A stretch of DNA of 64,000 bases, taken from NCBI GenBank assembly GCA_964439935.1, contig CAYTPW010000005.1, positions 107,887 through 171,886 on the forward strand. Direction: 5' to 3'. The notes below the pieces were generated by a model, which made no database searches, was not told the origin of the DNA, and saw only the letters and a list, made by a program, of their open reading frames with translations. Source of the stretch: JABMQW01 sp964439935. GTDB taxonomy: Bacteria; Fidelibacterota; Marinisomatia; Marinisomatales; TCS56. A program made the translations under genes and the position numbers. Below are positions 18,884 through 28,163 of this stretch, piece after piece (position 1 is the stretch's first letter; each line of letters opens with the position of its first letter).

Positions 18884-20484
18884 GGCAGAGCAAATGAAAT
18901 TAATTGAGTGTGGCTGGCGGGACATACAAAATTGAACTGGATATCAATTACGAGGCCCGAGGAAAGTGTAACTCCGGTACTGCCGCTGGCATCATCCATG
19001 ATTTCCAGGCGTACGGTAATGGTTTCATTTCCGGTAATGTATGGGAGGTTCCAGCCGGTGCAAGCCTGAAAATTAGCAGTTCCAGTATTATTATCCACTC
19101 GAGGTCTTATAAGCCCGGGACACTCGGCTGCTCCGGGTGCTGCCCAGGCGTCATTTCCGTCGTATTGAACTCTAGATAAATAAGCCGTGGTTGAAATGTC
19201 GGTAGTAATCTCGTTAGAATTGAATGTAGCTGTCAAAGCACCTGTATTCTTTATCGGAACATTGATGTATCCGGCACCCCAGGTCACTGTTCCATTTTTC
19301 GATAAACTTGGAGTCGCACAGCTTCCGGGGCCGTTGATGGTGATCGTACTGGTTGGTGCAAGATTGGAAAAGAATTTAAACTCGAAGGTGGACCCGTTAA
19401 TATTAATACAACTGCCGGATCCATCTGTCGCGTCTTCAAATGTGAATGGCCCCACTGTATTTTCACCGGAATACAGATACAATTTTGAGTCTAAAGAAAT
19501 AATTGCCCCGCTATCCACCAGAGCACTATGACCATCATTCCATAACCAATACTGGTTCCCACTGGCATAAAAAGATTCTAAATATGGGTGCTCACAATTC
19601 CAACAACTGCTGTCTTGACTTCCCCATGCCAATCCAATTTGACTAATTTCGTAGGTCACGCTTCCGGTATTTTTTACATCAAAATACAATTGATCCTGGC
19701 AGGTTCCTTCGATATTCGTACTACCCGAGACGAGCTGCAAGCTACCCCAGCTGGCATATACCAACATTTCCGAAGCTTGTGCTGTGGTGCTGTTATCCGG
19801 CCCCACGCCGACTGATTTATAGGTCGTATCACCGCCAGATATCGCCCGGATCTGATAAATACCGATCGGTACGGTGGATATCTGGAATCCAGTCGCGCCG
19901 GAATAGGTGAAATCATGCCAACTCTCAGCATAATCTATCTGCACGACACCATTATCGCCATCGACGGCAACGCCATTTGAATTTAATAGTTTTATTGTTA
20001 TTGTATTATTAATAACCGAGTTTACGCTTGCGGCAATTTCCCTGGTAAGTGTATCACCATCAGCCGGAGTCATAATAGTGGGGGGATCGCTTAAATTGCT
20101 GGGAAGGTTATAAACATATAGATTACCCCAGGCATCCTGTTTATAATAATCGGGATCATCGGTGAAACCAAGGTCGATGTAGGGTCCATCCCATCCGTCA
20201 AGACCAGAAACGTTGCTGACCAGATCCTCCAAAGTTGGTGGCAGTTGTCCCATGTCCCCTACATATCCATAGTTGGTACGCAGATTATTCTGAATAATTT
20301 CAGGATTACCGACCATGGCTTCCGCCAGTACTGTTAGCTCGGCCATTGTGCTGGTATAGTTAGCGTTGCGGAAAACGCGTACCAGTGACCGGGTGGCGAT
20401 TCCGGAAATGATACCAATTATTACTATAACCAGGACCAGTTCGATCATGGTAAAACCGGATGCTTTGATCTTTCTCATCAACAT
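18880..20484 (-). CDS. Giant prepilin-like protein C
   Basis: ATG at 20484 is chosen; a TTG at 20496 in frame would add four residues. The 534-residue product is cleaved before FTMIELVLVIVIIGI. The GspG-like core (YGYVGDMGQLPP, GWDGPYIDLGFTDDPDYY) is followed by VPIGIYQIR, the module CWNCEHPYLESF with QYWLWNDGHSAL, and FEDATDGSG. It is first of the coupled C-B-A trio. The terminator-like hairpin at 20521-20577 lies just before it, leaving only about 36 bases for a promoter, so C-B-A may depend on read-through from the genes upstream. No clear ribosome site is visible. Confidence 0.82.
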   Translation of the reverse strand: MLMRKIKASGFTMIELVLVIVIIGIISGIATRSLVRVFRNANYTSTMAELTVLAEAMVGNPEIIQNNLRTNYGYVGDMGQLPPTLEDLVSNVSGLDGWDGPYIDLGFTDDPDYYKQDAWGNLYVYNLPSNLSDPPTIMTPADGDTLTREIAASVNSVINNTITIKLLNSNGVAVDGDNGVVQIDYAESWHDFTYSGATGFQISTVPIGIYQIRAISGGDTTYKSVGVGPDNSTTAQASEMLVYASWGSLQLVSGSTNIEGTCQDQLYFDVKNTGSVTYEISQIGLAWGSQDSSCWNCEHPYLESFYASGNQYWLWNDGHSALVDSGAIISLDSKLYLYSGENTVGPFTFEDATDGSGSCININGSTFEFKFFSNLAPTSTITINGPGSCATPSLSKNGTVTWGAGYINVPIKNTGALTATFNSNEITTDISTTAYLSRVQYDGNDAWAAPGAAECPGLIRPRVDNNTGTANFQACTGWNLPYITGNETITVRLEIMDDASGSTGVTLSSGLVIDIQFNFVCPASHTQLISFALP

Positions 20485-20520
20485 ATTGGAATTCAAATAA
20501 TAAATCTATTATTCATACCT

Positions 20521-20577
20521 GTCAATTAAAAAATTCCCGGGTATTGATCGTTACCGATAACTTGCACCCGGGAATTT
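20521..20577 (-). terminator. Rho-independent-type terminator between pseudopilins D and C
   Basis: A perfect 12-base inverted repeat (AAATTCCCGGGT at 20531-20542 and ACCCGGGAATTT at 20566-20577) encloses a 23-base loop and, read on the minus strand, is followed by six T. It comes 28 bases after the stop of the 1045-residue gene. Since the next pseudopilin starts about 36 bases further on, it could act as a leaky attenuator that sets the ratio of subunits. Confidence 0.8.
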
Positions 20578-20604
20578 ATTATTTATGAGTGAATGATTGC
20601 TAGA

Positions 20605-23600
20605 TTATTCGATCTCGCATAGCGCTCCACCATTGCGACTTTCCCCGGATACAACAGTGAAACTCCCACTGACTAATCCGGGTCCGATCGGTTGTGAACA
20701 GCTGGTATGGATTTCAGTATTGAAGGTATCGTTGATATAGACTCTGATTCTGGAACCCATCGCATTGCCATTTCGCGTTCCAACGAATGAGAAAGAAGCA
20801 CCAGCTGATACCGAGCCCTCGTAAATTGTGACCATATCTTGTGACTGGATGACTTTTATGGTAGCACTGCTGCCGCCATCATACTGCAAGGTCAATTGAG
20901 ACACCTGCCCATCACAGCAATCCTCATCCCCGCCACTATGATCGTCACCACCATGATCGTCACCACCATGATCGTCACCATCGTGATCACCACTATGATC
21001 GCTTCCACCTGGGGTTACGAATTCTACATCATATTCACAATCTGGAGTAACTCCAAGGAAACGAACATCAAAATCGACACCTTCCATATTGCTGTTCGAG
21101 CCACTGCCGGTCGCAGCGTTCTTGAAATCTTTCAGTTCCACCTTTATGTACCGACCAGCTTCCAGCAGGTATCTTGCATCCAGATCGATTATACCACCAC
21201 TTGCCAGGCGGCCGCCACTACCATCTGCGTAATTCCAGTATTCATGTCCACCTAACTTCAATTTAGACATGAAAGCATCCGCTTTATCCCAAGTGACAGC
21301 CATGCGATCGAGTTGGACGGCGCTGGCGCCACCATTTTCAACATAGAATTTTGCCGTGCTGGAACCGCCCCCGGTTGTAGTGATATTGGTACCATACAAT
21401 TGCACTACCGGGCTACCTAAGCTACCGGTATTAAAGGTTAACGGTACTTCTTCACCTTCTACAGTAATTAATGTAACTGTGAAATTCTGTCCACGCATAT
21501 CCAGGCAGTCGCCTGAACCACTGACCCGGTCCGGTTCATTCGAGCAATCAAATACATCCCCATCGCTGCATTCACCGCATTCGTCACCATGGGCTTTATG
21601 CCGATCCCAGTAATTGACCGGAATACAGATTGTCTGAGTGATATCAGAATCTCCGGACGGATGATGACAAATTGTGACTTTTCCATCACCGTCGTCATCG
21701 GGACAATCATACGGGGAATAACCACCACCGCTACTTTGATCGCCGTTGTGGTCACCATTGTGATCGTCATTGTGATCACCACCATGCCCGCTATTACTCT
21801 GCCCACCTCCGGATTCACAACTAAAATGATTCTGGAATTCGAATCCGCTACCAGCACCGCCGCCGTGATCGTAGCCGCCATGACCGCTACCGCCATGACC
21901 GCCAAACCAGTAACCGGCAGTACTCTCATCAAAACAGGCATCGGTGGCTGTAATTCCAATATACCATTGACCCATTGCATATCCAAATCCGTCACGATTA
22001 TCATTGTACAGGTTTACTGTCATATCAACCGAACCAAAATCGTAAAATTTATTGTTCTGCAGTGAATATGTTGATCCATTCACAGTCATTGTATTCTGGT
22101 TGCCATTACCTTTCGGACGAACATGAACCCAGGCGGCTGCGCCTGAGTAATCTGGTAGTTCGGAGTGCAGACTATCTCTGGTAAGTACCGAACCATCAGT
22201 CTTAATCAAATAAAACTCATTATCCGCACTGTTATTGGGATTAATGTTTAACGAACCGCTGATCGTATTATCACAGTGGTCGTAAAAATAATTGCTGCCC
22301 CAGAGTGATCCGCGATTATCATTGAAACCTTGCAGGCCAACAGTGACTACGTCATCACAAATAACAACGGATTCCTCCAGAACTATATACTGGCCACTGG
22401 CGGCACGACATTGATTGTCATACCAATAGGTTGTATTGTCTACAGTGACTTCAGTCATATATGGAATCACACAGGTTGTATCCCATTCAATTACCATTTC
22501 GACTATTTCAATACAGCACTCACCGTAATTACCAATATCAAATTGTACATTACAATTATTATCAAATGTTTGTGTGGTTCCGTCGATCAGCCGGACACTG
22601 GCCATGCTGGGGGGGGTGCCTGGAGTGGTGAAGGCAACCCGTTGGGTAGGTGCCAGTCCAGAGAACATGCGAATTATGAACTCCGAACCTTCCATCATCA
22701 TTGGACTGGCATCACCAAACCTTTGATTGGCAAATTTCAAATCTGTTATCTCAATTCCCGATCCCGGCGCTAACTCGATATCGGAGCTTAATATTAATTC
22801 CTGACCGGAGGTTGCCCTTACACCATTATTGTCAGTGATGTAATTCCAATACGACGTTCCATTTAATATGAATGATTCCAGATATGGAACCGTACCGCAC
22901 CAGGATGAACCCTTCCATTGAATAGAGACACTGGTAATGGTAAAAGTGCATTCCCCGGTAACTTTGATATCCAAGCTAACGATATCATTCATCGCGCCGC
23001 TCAATGCTACCGATCCGTCATATTCTATGCTGCCCCATTGGCAGGTAATAGGTGCCGGATCACAGGGCGGATTAGGACAATCGGGTGGATATAATGTATC
23101 TTCGGCAACCAGATTGATCACTGAAACTTCTAGCCCACATTCAGGGAATCCATCGCCATAGAATCCGATCGATTCATCATAATCCAATAGAATATCACCA
23201 CAACCATAATTGACGTACACTTCTATTTCCAATGGCGTTAAAAACGCCCCATTTTCATCTGTGAACTGGTATTGCACTGAATTGCCTAACAATTCCGCTG
23301 TTGAACTGGCCATAGAAATTATAATTGGATCAGTATTGCCTCCTGCTGTCGATGTAATCGTAAGATTTTCCGAATCCCAGATATAGGGATTCCCCCAGGG
23401 ATCAACTAGATAATCTAATGGATCATCGACAAATCCAACATCTAGATACGGACCTTGCCAATTGCAGTAAATTCCTGGGTCTGTCAATAGATGCTCCAAA
23501 AGAGTAGGTATTGCACCAGCATCTCCAATGAAACCGCAATCACCCTCGGTACAACCAATAACAGCACATTTAATTATTTCTAATTCGCGTCGAGCTTCAT

Positions 23601-23742
23601 TCTCCCAGGTGGAAGGTGTCAATATCACAACTAATTGAACAGCTGTGGTAGCTATTAAGCCCAAAACGACGATCAATGCAACTAATTGAAAAAGGGTGAA
23701 TCCTGAATTTTGTTTACGATGTATTTTTTTCATGATACTCAC
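20605..23742 (-). CDS. Giant prepilin-like protein D, 1045 residues, three copies of the module, His/Asp-rich segments
   Basis: The N-terminus is a class III leader cut before FTLFQLVALIVV; position 5 is Gln (CAA) instead of the near-universal Glu. A GspG-like core follows (CGFIGDAGAIPT, WQGPYLDVGFVDDPLDYL). Three repeats of the cluster's module then appear, around PYLESFILNGTSYWNY, PYMTEVTVDNTTYWY and SKLKLGGHEYWNY, with matching strands such as FSGLAPTQRVAF. Between them lie Gly/His/Asp-rich stretches, a GDGKVTICHHPSG motif with AHGDECGEC, and DDHGG repeats, all likely metal-binding. Its ATG overlaps the stop of gene E (ATGA). A terminator follows. It may be a tip subunit; loss of Glu5 is typical of GspK-like minor pseudopilins. 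Confidence 0.82.
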   Translation of the reverse strand: MSIMKKIHRKQNSGFTLFQLVALIVVLGLIATTAVQLVVILTPSTWENEARRELEIIKCAVIGCTEGDCGFIGDAGAIPTLLEHLLTDPGIYCNWQGPYLDVGFVDDPLDYLVDPWGNPYIWDSENLTITSTAGGNTDPIIISMASSTAELLGNSVQYQFTDENGAFLTPLEIEVYVNYGCGDILLDYDESIGFYGDGFPECGLEVSVINLVAEDTLYPPDCPNPPCDPAPITCQWGSIEYDGSVALSGAMNDIVSLDIKVTGECTFTITSVSIQWKGSSWCGTVPYLESFILNGTSYWNYITDNNGVRATSGQELILSSDIELAPGSGIEITDLKFANQRFGDASPMMMEGSEFIIRMFSGLAPTQRVAFTTPGTPPSMASVRLIDGTTQTFDNNCNVQFDIGNYGECCIEIVEMVIEWDTTCVIPYMTEVTVDNTTYWYDNQCRAASGQYIVLEESVVICDDVVTVGLQGFNDNRGSLWGSNYFYDHCDNTISGSLNINPNNSADNEFYLIKTDGSVLTRDSLHSELPDYSGAAAWVHVRPKGNGNQNTMTVNGSTYSLQNNKFYDFGSVDMTVNLYNDNRDGFGYAMGQWYIGITATDACFDESTAGYWFGGHGGSGHGGYDHGGGAGSGFEFQNHFSCESGGGQSNSGHGGDHNDDHNGDHNGDQSSGGGYSPYDCPDDDGDGKVTICHHPSGDSDITQTICIPVNYWDRHKAHGDECGECSDGDVFDCSNEPDRVSGSGDCLDMRGQNFTVTLITVEGEEVPLTFNTGSLGSPVVQLYGTNITTTGGGSSTAKFYVENGGASAVQLDRMAVTWDKADAFMSKLKLGGHEYWNYADGSGGRLASGGIIDLDARYLLEAGRYIKVELKDFKNAATGSGSNSNMEGVDFDVRFLGVTPDCEYDVEFVTPGGSDHSGDHDGDDHGGDDHGGDDHSGGDEDCCDGQVSQLTLQYDGGSSATIKVIQSQDMVTIYEGSVSAGASFSFVGTRNGNAMGSRIRVYINDTFNTEIHTSCSQPIGPGLVSGSFTVVSGESRNGGALCEIE
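20938..20982. repeat. 15-base tandem repeat, three copies, coding
   Basis: Three tandem 15-base units beginning ATGATCGTCACC lie inside gene D and encode DDHGG repeats on the minus strand. The third unit differs at one base. The repeat is a coding microsatellite that could change length by slippage without breaking the frame. Confidence 0.85.
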
Positions 23743-24227
23743 TTCAAGTGTAAAATTAGATCATCTCCGCCACCCATTTGACCATCAGGTCCGTAACTGA
23801 CGAGGCTTGTATCGTCGGCGGAGTAGCTGTGGGTTATATAGGCAGAGCTCCAAGCATCGGTTTTCCATTCATCCGAACCATCATCGGATATATATGGTCC
23901 GTTCCAACCGGTCTGGGTATAACGATTCCAATCCGGGAGGGAACCCTGTGATATTAATTCTGAAAATGGACTTGGTAAACGACCGACATCTCCGTTAAAA
24001 CCTTTATCCACCAGTGTTCCACCAGCGACCGCTGAAGGATCCCCCATGATTGCTTTTTTTAATTCTGTCATCTCACCACGGGTTGCTTTATCTCTGGATA
24101 CCTCAATAATATTTGTTACTTTTGGTATAGCTATGGCAGACAGGATTGATAAGATGATAATTACCATTACCAGTTCGATCAACGTAAATCCAGCAGAAGA
24201 CGAATAATTTGCAGAGGACTTCATCAT
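23739..24227 (-). CDS. GspG-like major pseudopilin E
   Basis: The 162-residue protein is the standard-sized member of the cluster. The leader is cut before FTLIELVMVIIIL; the C-terminal half has the GspG pattern GWNGPYIS, a DAW segment, and SYGPDGQMGGGDDLI, which in GspG binds calcium. It is the first gene of the pseudopilin set, coupled to gene D through ATGA. As the only normal-sized member it is the candidate shaft subunit, with A-D as decorated or minor subunits; this division is inferred. Confidence 0.88.
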   Translation of the reverse strand: MMKSSANYSSSAGFTLIELVMVIIILSILSAIAIPKVTNIIEVSRDKATRGEMTELKKAIMGDPSAVAGGTLVDKGFNGDVGRLPSPFSELISQGSLPDWNRYTQTGWNGPYISDDGSDEWKTDAWSSAYITHSYSADDTSLVSYGPDGQMGGGDDLILHLK

Positions 24228-24296
24228 CTTATTTTACTAATTATTGTAGGTTTAGTTGTGATTGAAATCACAGTCTCGCGGTTTTTAATAAATATT

Positions 24297-24503
24297 TTAA
24301 TAAATAGCATATACAAATAGTAGACAAGTTCCTATAATTAGAAGAATTACACCTGTTGGTAATGAATGCTCGATAAAATATGAGTCTTTGAATATTACAG
24401 AATTGGCTTTTTTCGCCAACATGATAAGACTGGTAGGGGATATTAATAATAATAATCCAATTACAAGGGCAACCAAAAATATTGAAAATCCTATTATCTG
24501 CAT
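24297..24503 (-). CDS. Small two-helix membrane protein, paralogue of the one at 15330-15539
   Basis: The 68-residue protein has two hydrophobic helices (about 4-28 and 48-67) around a polar loop. SPTSLIML and GVILLIIGT align with SPTLLEKI and GILLILIGI in the protein at the far end of the pseudopilin cluster. No known family is recognised. It lies 69 bases upstream of gene E on the same strand. Confidence 0.6.
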   Translation of the reverse strand: MQIIGFSIFLVALVIGLLLLISPTSLIMLAKKANSVIFKDSYFIEHSLPTGVILLIIGTCLLFVYAIY

Positions 24504-24833
24504 TTTATGATACTTTCCTAATTATCCTCAACTGGAACTGGACGCAATACTATTCAATATAAAGAGCAATTCATATGCCAAACCATTAATAATTCCTGTA
24601 TTTTCATTATTAATAATATATTTTGCTTAAATAAATCATTATTGTTAGTTGTAGATGATAGGAGCGGGGAAAATTATTCGGTTTGAATTAAACATTATAA
24701 GGGTAATGTTACATATTGTAACAGTATCCACCGCAAAACTAGTCTGGCGGGTAAGTTAGCATTATTTTTTGAGTTATGATTGCGGTAAATATTAATATAA
24801 TAAGAGTAAATATACAGATATATCGGTCAATTT
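24504..24833. other. Intergenic region with one perfect palindrome
   Basis: This 330-base AT-rich stretch has no credible gene. It holds one clear signal: TGTTACA, TAT, TGTAACA at 24707-24723, a perfect 7-base dyad with a 3-base spacer that looks like a dimeric regulator site. The promoter for the small membrane gene and the pseudopilins presumably lies here, but I cannot place its boxes with confidence. Confidence 0.5.
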
Positions 24834-25955
24834 CTAATCATCTTTAAATGATATGGCATCACTCATCACCGGATGCTTGGTAGCCTGTTCCTCTACGCCG
24901 TCCATTTTTATTCTTAATTTTAAATCATTAGCACTGTCAGCTGCGGCCAGGGCATCCTCTAGCTTGATAGTTCCATCCTGATAAAGATCAAACAAATGCT
25001 GGTCGAATGTCTGTAAACCCGATTGTTTGGCAGCAGCAATAGCACTTTTAATTCCATCGATATCGCCCTTATGAATCAAATCACTGATACGGGAGGTGTT
25101 TATTAATATCTCGATAGCAGCAATCATGCCTTTGCCGGAAGATCGGGGAACCAGACGCTGGGATAGGATTGCTTTTAAATTCAACGACATATGCTGGCGT
25201 ATCATGGGGTGGTTGTCGACGGGGAAAAAATTCATGATTCTTTCAAGCGTCTGATTTGAATTGACCGAATGCAGAGTACTGAATACCAGATGACCGGTTT
25301 CTGCAAATGTCAGAGCTGCTTTCATCGTATCCTGATCTCTGATTTCACCAATCAGCAGTACATCAGGTGTCTGCCGGAGGGCGCTTTTTAAAGCACGTTG
25401 GTAAGAATCGGTATCCATGCCGACTTCCCGTTGGGTAACAATACATTTTTTATGGTAATGTAAAAACTCCATTGGATCTTCAATTGATACGATGTGACCT
25501 GATCGGTCGGAATTGATGTGGTCAATCATGGCGGCTAGGGTAGTGGACTTGCCACTGCCGGTCGCACCAGTCACCAGAATTAATCCGCGTTGAGTATCGC
25601 ATAATTTTTTAATTTTTGGTGGCAAATCCAATTCATCCATCGTGCGTATTTCTGATTTAATATGTCTCAAAACAAGTCCGATTGATCCACGTTGCCGGTA
25701 CACATTAATCCGCACGCGACCTACACCAGGTACACTGTAAGCAATATCGATTTCGCGTTCTTCATTGAATTGGTGGGTTTGCTCATCATCAAGAAAAGAT
25801 AGGGCGATTTTTTCGGTAACATCAGGGGATAATTTCGTTGAACTGACCGGGTATATATTTTTACCGATCCGGTACATCGGCGGACTTCCGACTGCAATAT
25901 ACAGATCGGTGGCATCCTTATCGACCATCATCTTTAATAGATCACTGAAATTCAT
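24834..25955 (-). CDS. PilT/PilU-type pilus retraction ATPase (PilU-like)
   Basis: The 373-residue hexameric secretion-ATPase family member has Walker A GATGSGKSTT (about 128), the Asp box IVSIEDPMEF, Walker B LLIGEIRD, and the His box TLHS. The C-terminal tail after the helical domain (DLKLRIKMDG, then acidic) resembles PilU more than PilT, and the PilT AIRNLIRE motif is replaced by SRISDLIHK. It should hydrolyse ATP at the inner membrane to help depolymerise pili. It follows another PilT-like gene 52 bases upstream. Confidence 0.88.
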   Translation of the reverse strand: MNFSDLLKMMVDKDATDLYIAVGSPPMYRIGKNIYPVSSTKLSPDVTEKIALSFLDDEQTHQFNEEREIDIAYSVPGVGRVRINVYRQRGSIGLVLRHIKSEIRTMDELDLPPKIKKLCDTQRGLILVTGATGSGKSTTLAAMIDHINSDRSGHIVSIEDPMEFLHYHKKCIVTQREVGMDTDSYQRALKSALRQTPDVLLIGEIRDQDTMKAALTFAETGHLVFSTLHSVNSNQTLERIMNFFPVDNHPMIRQHMSLNLKAILSQRLVPRSSGKGMIAAIEILINTSRISDLIHKGDIDGIKSAIAAAKQSGLQTFDQHLFDLYQDGTIKLEDALAAADSANDLKLRIKMDGVEEQATKHPVMSDAISFKDD

Positions 25956-26007
25956 GTCTATCTCCTTTGTCCGCTGCCTTTCCGAAGAAGATTACGGATT
26001 CAATTTA

Positions 26008-27048
26008 TCACTGCAGGGATTTATCGTCAAGATGTTCCATGGCTAGCTCACGTGCTATCAATTTTTGGTCATATAATTTTCGGATTGCCTGTTCCATGGT
26101 ACACATTCCTAGGGATGAGCCGGTTTGGAGCGCGGAGCTTAATTGAAAAGTTTTATTCTCCCTGATGAGAGCGCGTACGGCATTCGAGGCAATCATTATC
26201 TCCAGTGCTGCAATCCGGCCTTTTCCACCGATTTTTTTAAGTAATATTTGGGCCACGACTCCTTCGACAGAATCAGCGAACATTGCCCGGATTTGAGATT
26301 GCTGGCTGGTTGGGAAAACATCCACGATCCGGTCAACTGTTTTGGCAACACTGTTGGTATGTAATGTACCAAATACCAGGTGGCCGGTCTCAGCAGCGCT
26401 GATTGCCAGCGAAATGGTTTCCAGGTCCCGCATTTCACCAACCAGGATAACATCAGGATCTTCTCGCAAAGCACTGCGCAAAGCGTTGCTGAATGAACGG
26501 GTGTCCCGTCCGACCTCGCGTTGACTTATCAAACAACTCTTGCTTTCATGGACAAATTCAATCGGATCCTCAATGGTAATTATATGGGAACGGCGGGTCC
26601 GGTTGATATAATCTACCATGGCGGCCAATGTTGTGGACTTTCCGCTGCCAGTCGGACCGGTTACCAGAACAAGACCTTTTTCCATTTCACAGAATTTTAT
26701 CAGGGGTTGGGGTAAATTCAACTCTTCAAGCGTCATGATTTTATTCGGTATTGTCCTGAATACAGCTGCCTTGCCATGATTCTGATAATATACATTAACA
26801 CGGAAACGGCCCATTTCGCCAATTTCACGGCTGAAGTCCAATTCCCAATTTTCTTCGAAGCGCTTACGATCCTCATCAGTCATGATGTCATAAATTAAAT
26901 GATGTATATCATCAGGTATTAAATCGGGAACATCGACTTTCCGCATTTCGCCATCGATTCGAACCATTGGTGCCGAGCCGGCGTTCAAATGAAGGTCTGA
27001 TGCTCCTGAGTTTACGGTAAACTGTAATAATTCAATTATGTCTATCAT
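26008..27048 (-). CDS. PilT-type pilus retraction ATPase
   Basis: The 346-residue protein has Walker A GPTGSGKSTT, IITIEDPIEF, Walker B ILVGEMRD and TLHT. The C-terminal motif AVRALIRENK corresponds to the PilT AIRNLIRE motif needed for retraction. It is one of three PilT relatives in the window; the others are at 24834-25955 and 41213-42313. A GspF-like gene lies immediately upstream, so 24834-28153 is a small second set of pilus motor genes, possibly serving the giant pseudopilins. Confidence 0.9.
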   Translation of the reverse strand: MIDIIELLQFTVNSGASDLHLNAGSAPMVRIDGEMRKVDVPDLIPDDIHHLIYDIMTDEDRKRFEENWELDFSREIGEMGRFRVNVYYQNHGKAAVFRTIPNKIMTLEELNLPQPLIKFCEMEKGLVLVTGPTGSGKSTTLAAMVDYINRTRRSHIITIEDPIEFVHESKSCLISQREVGRDTRSFSNALRSALREDPDVILVGEMRDLETISLAISAAETGHLVFGTLHTNSVAKTVDRIVDVFPTSQQSQIRAMFADSVEGVVAQILLKKIGGKGRIAALEIMIASNAVRALIRENKTFQLSSALQTGSSLGMCTMEQAIRKLYDQKLIARELAMEHLDDKSLQ

Positions 27049-27139
27049 AATAGTTACCTGTGAAGTTTATTAAGCTGCTCTGACCGGCGTTTGCAAACGA
27101 ATACTACCTGCCTATAGTTTCTGAATTCTAGGCTGGACA

Positions 27140-28153
27140 TTATAATTTCAGAATTATCAATAAGTATACCCAGCCCAGTAATAAAAGCGAGGACCATAGA
27201 AAAATGGATTTTAAAAGTGAAATTTGTGCCAACGCTATTTCTCTAATTTCATCACTAATATACAATGAATAGTTGCGGATACTGTTAACTTTGGTGTCAC
27301 CTGATTTGTACAAAAACAACTCTTTAGCAAGATTCTCCGGGAAATTTTCCAGCAATTTGATAATTCCATCCGGGGGATCATCATTTTGTAATCCCTGGTG
27401 AATTAAGGCCAGGTCACGGTCGCAGGAAGCGAACTGCAGATAAGTTTTCTGTAAATCTACATTTTGCAGAAAAGGAACACCGGATTGTTGGAAAGTATCG
27501 AATAGATAGCAAAATCTGCTGATCTTTATCAGCAAATATAGCCTCCCGGCGGCTGGTATTCTAAAAATCAGGTTTTCTAATGTAAGCATCCGCTTTTCAG
27601 AAGTGAAATATTTTTTTATACCACCAGATAATAACACAATGAAAATTAATGACCCCATGGCAATTAACACGTCATTGACAGTTAAGGTGAACACACCTAC
27701 CTGAAAAAATAAGATCGTTCCGGCAATTATCAGATTATAGATTGTCACTCGAAGATACAACCCGATCAGACCGGTGAATTCAGCAATTTGGCGGTTATTT
27801 TTTAACAACCGAATTATCGCCTCAAGCCCTTTATCGAATTTACCGCTACGTTCTATTGCCATTATTGTAGCAATATAATAGCGGGGAAAAACATCTTTGA
27901 AGGTTAACATTGCCTGTGAAAGGGGCGTACCTGATTGTACGTTAGTGGCCATGCTCATCAGCATCATCCGTAAAGTTCGTTCGCTGGTCGTTTGGAAGAT
28001 TATTTCCAAAGCTTCAGGTATTGTCTGGCGGCGCTTGATCTGAGCTAATAATTTTTCACTGAACAGGATCAATTCTTTGGTGGTAAAAGTGCGCGATCCA
28101 TATCCGAAATTTTTAGCCAGATAACGATCAAATCGACTGATTCGTTTTTTCAT
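27140..28153 (-). CDS. Divergent GspF/PilC-like inner-membrane platform protein
   Basis: The 337-residue protein has two T2SF-like cytoplasmic helical domains (about 22-125 and 205-305), each with the F-x-x-x-L start typical of the family (ELILFSEKLLAQI, then ISRFCYLFDTFQQSGVP), and three hydrophobic segments near 140, 165 and 320. It is shorter and more divergent than the PilC at 33852-35078. GspF proteins form the inner-membrane base on which the assembly ATPase works. It begins 10 bases after the end of the O-antigen ligase gene. Confidence 0.75.
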   Translation of the reverse strand: MKKRISRFDRYLAKNFGYGSRTFTTKELILFSEKLLAQIKRRQTIPEALEIIFQTTSERTLRMMLMSMATNVQSGTPLSQAMLTFKDVFPRYYIATIMAIERSGKFDKGLEAIIRLLKNNRQIAEFTGLIGLYLRVTIYNLIIAGTILFFQVGVFTLTVNDVLIAMGSLIFIVLLSGGIKKYFTSEKRMLTLENLIFRIPAAGRLYLLIKISRFCYLFDTFQQSGVPFLQNVDLQKTYLQFASCDRDLALIHQGLQNDDPPDGIIKLLENFPENLAKELFLYKSGDTKVNSIRNYSLYISDEIREIALAQISLLKSIFLWSSLLLLGWVYLLIILKL

Positions 28154-28163
28154 CTAACTATCA

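Noticed and set aside
20938..20982. CRISPR-like short tandem repeats
   Set aside because: Units are contiguous with no spacers and encode DDHGG in the main frame.
21468..22065. Overlapping Ile/Thr/Met-rich frames on both strands within gene D
   Set aside because: They are shadows of the His/Asp/Gly-rich repeats and have no start signals.
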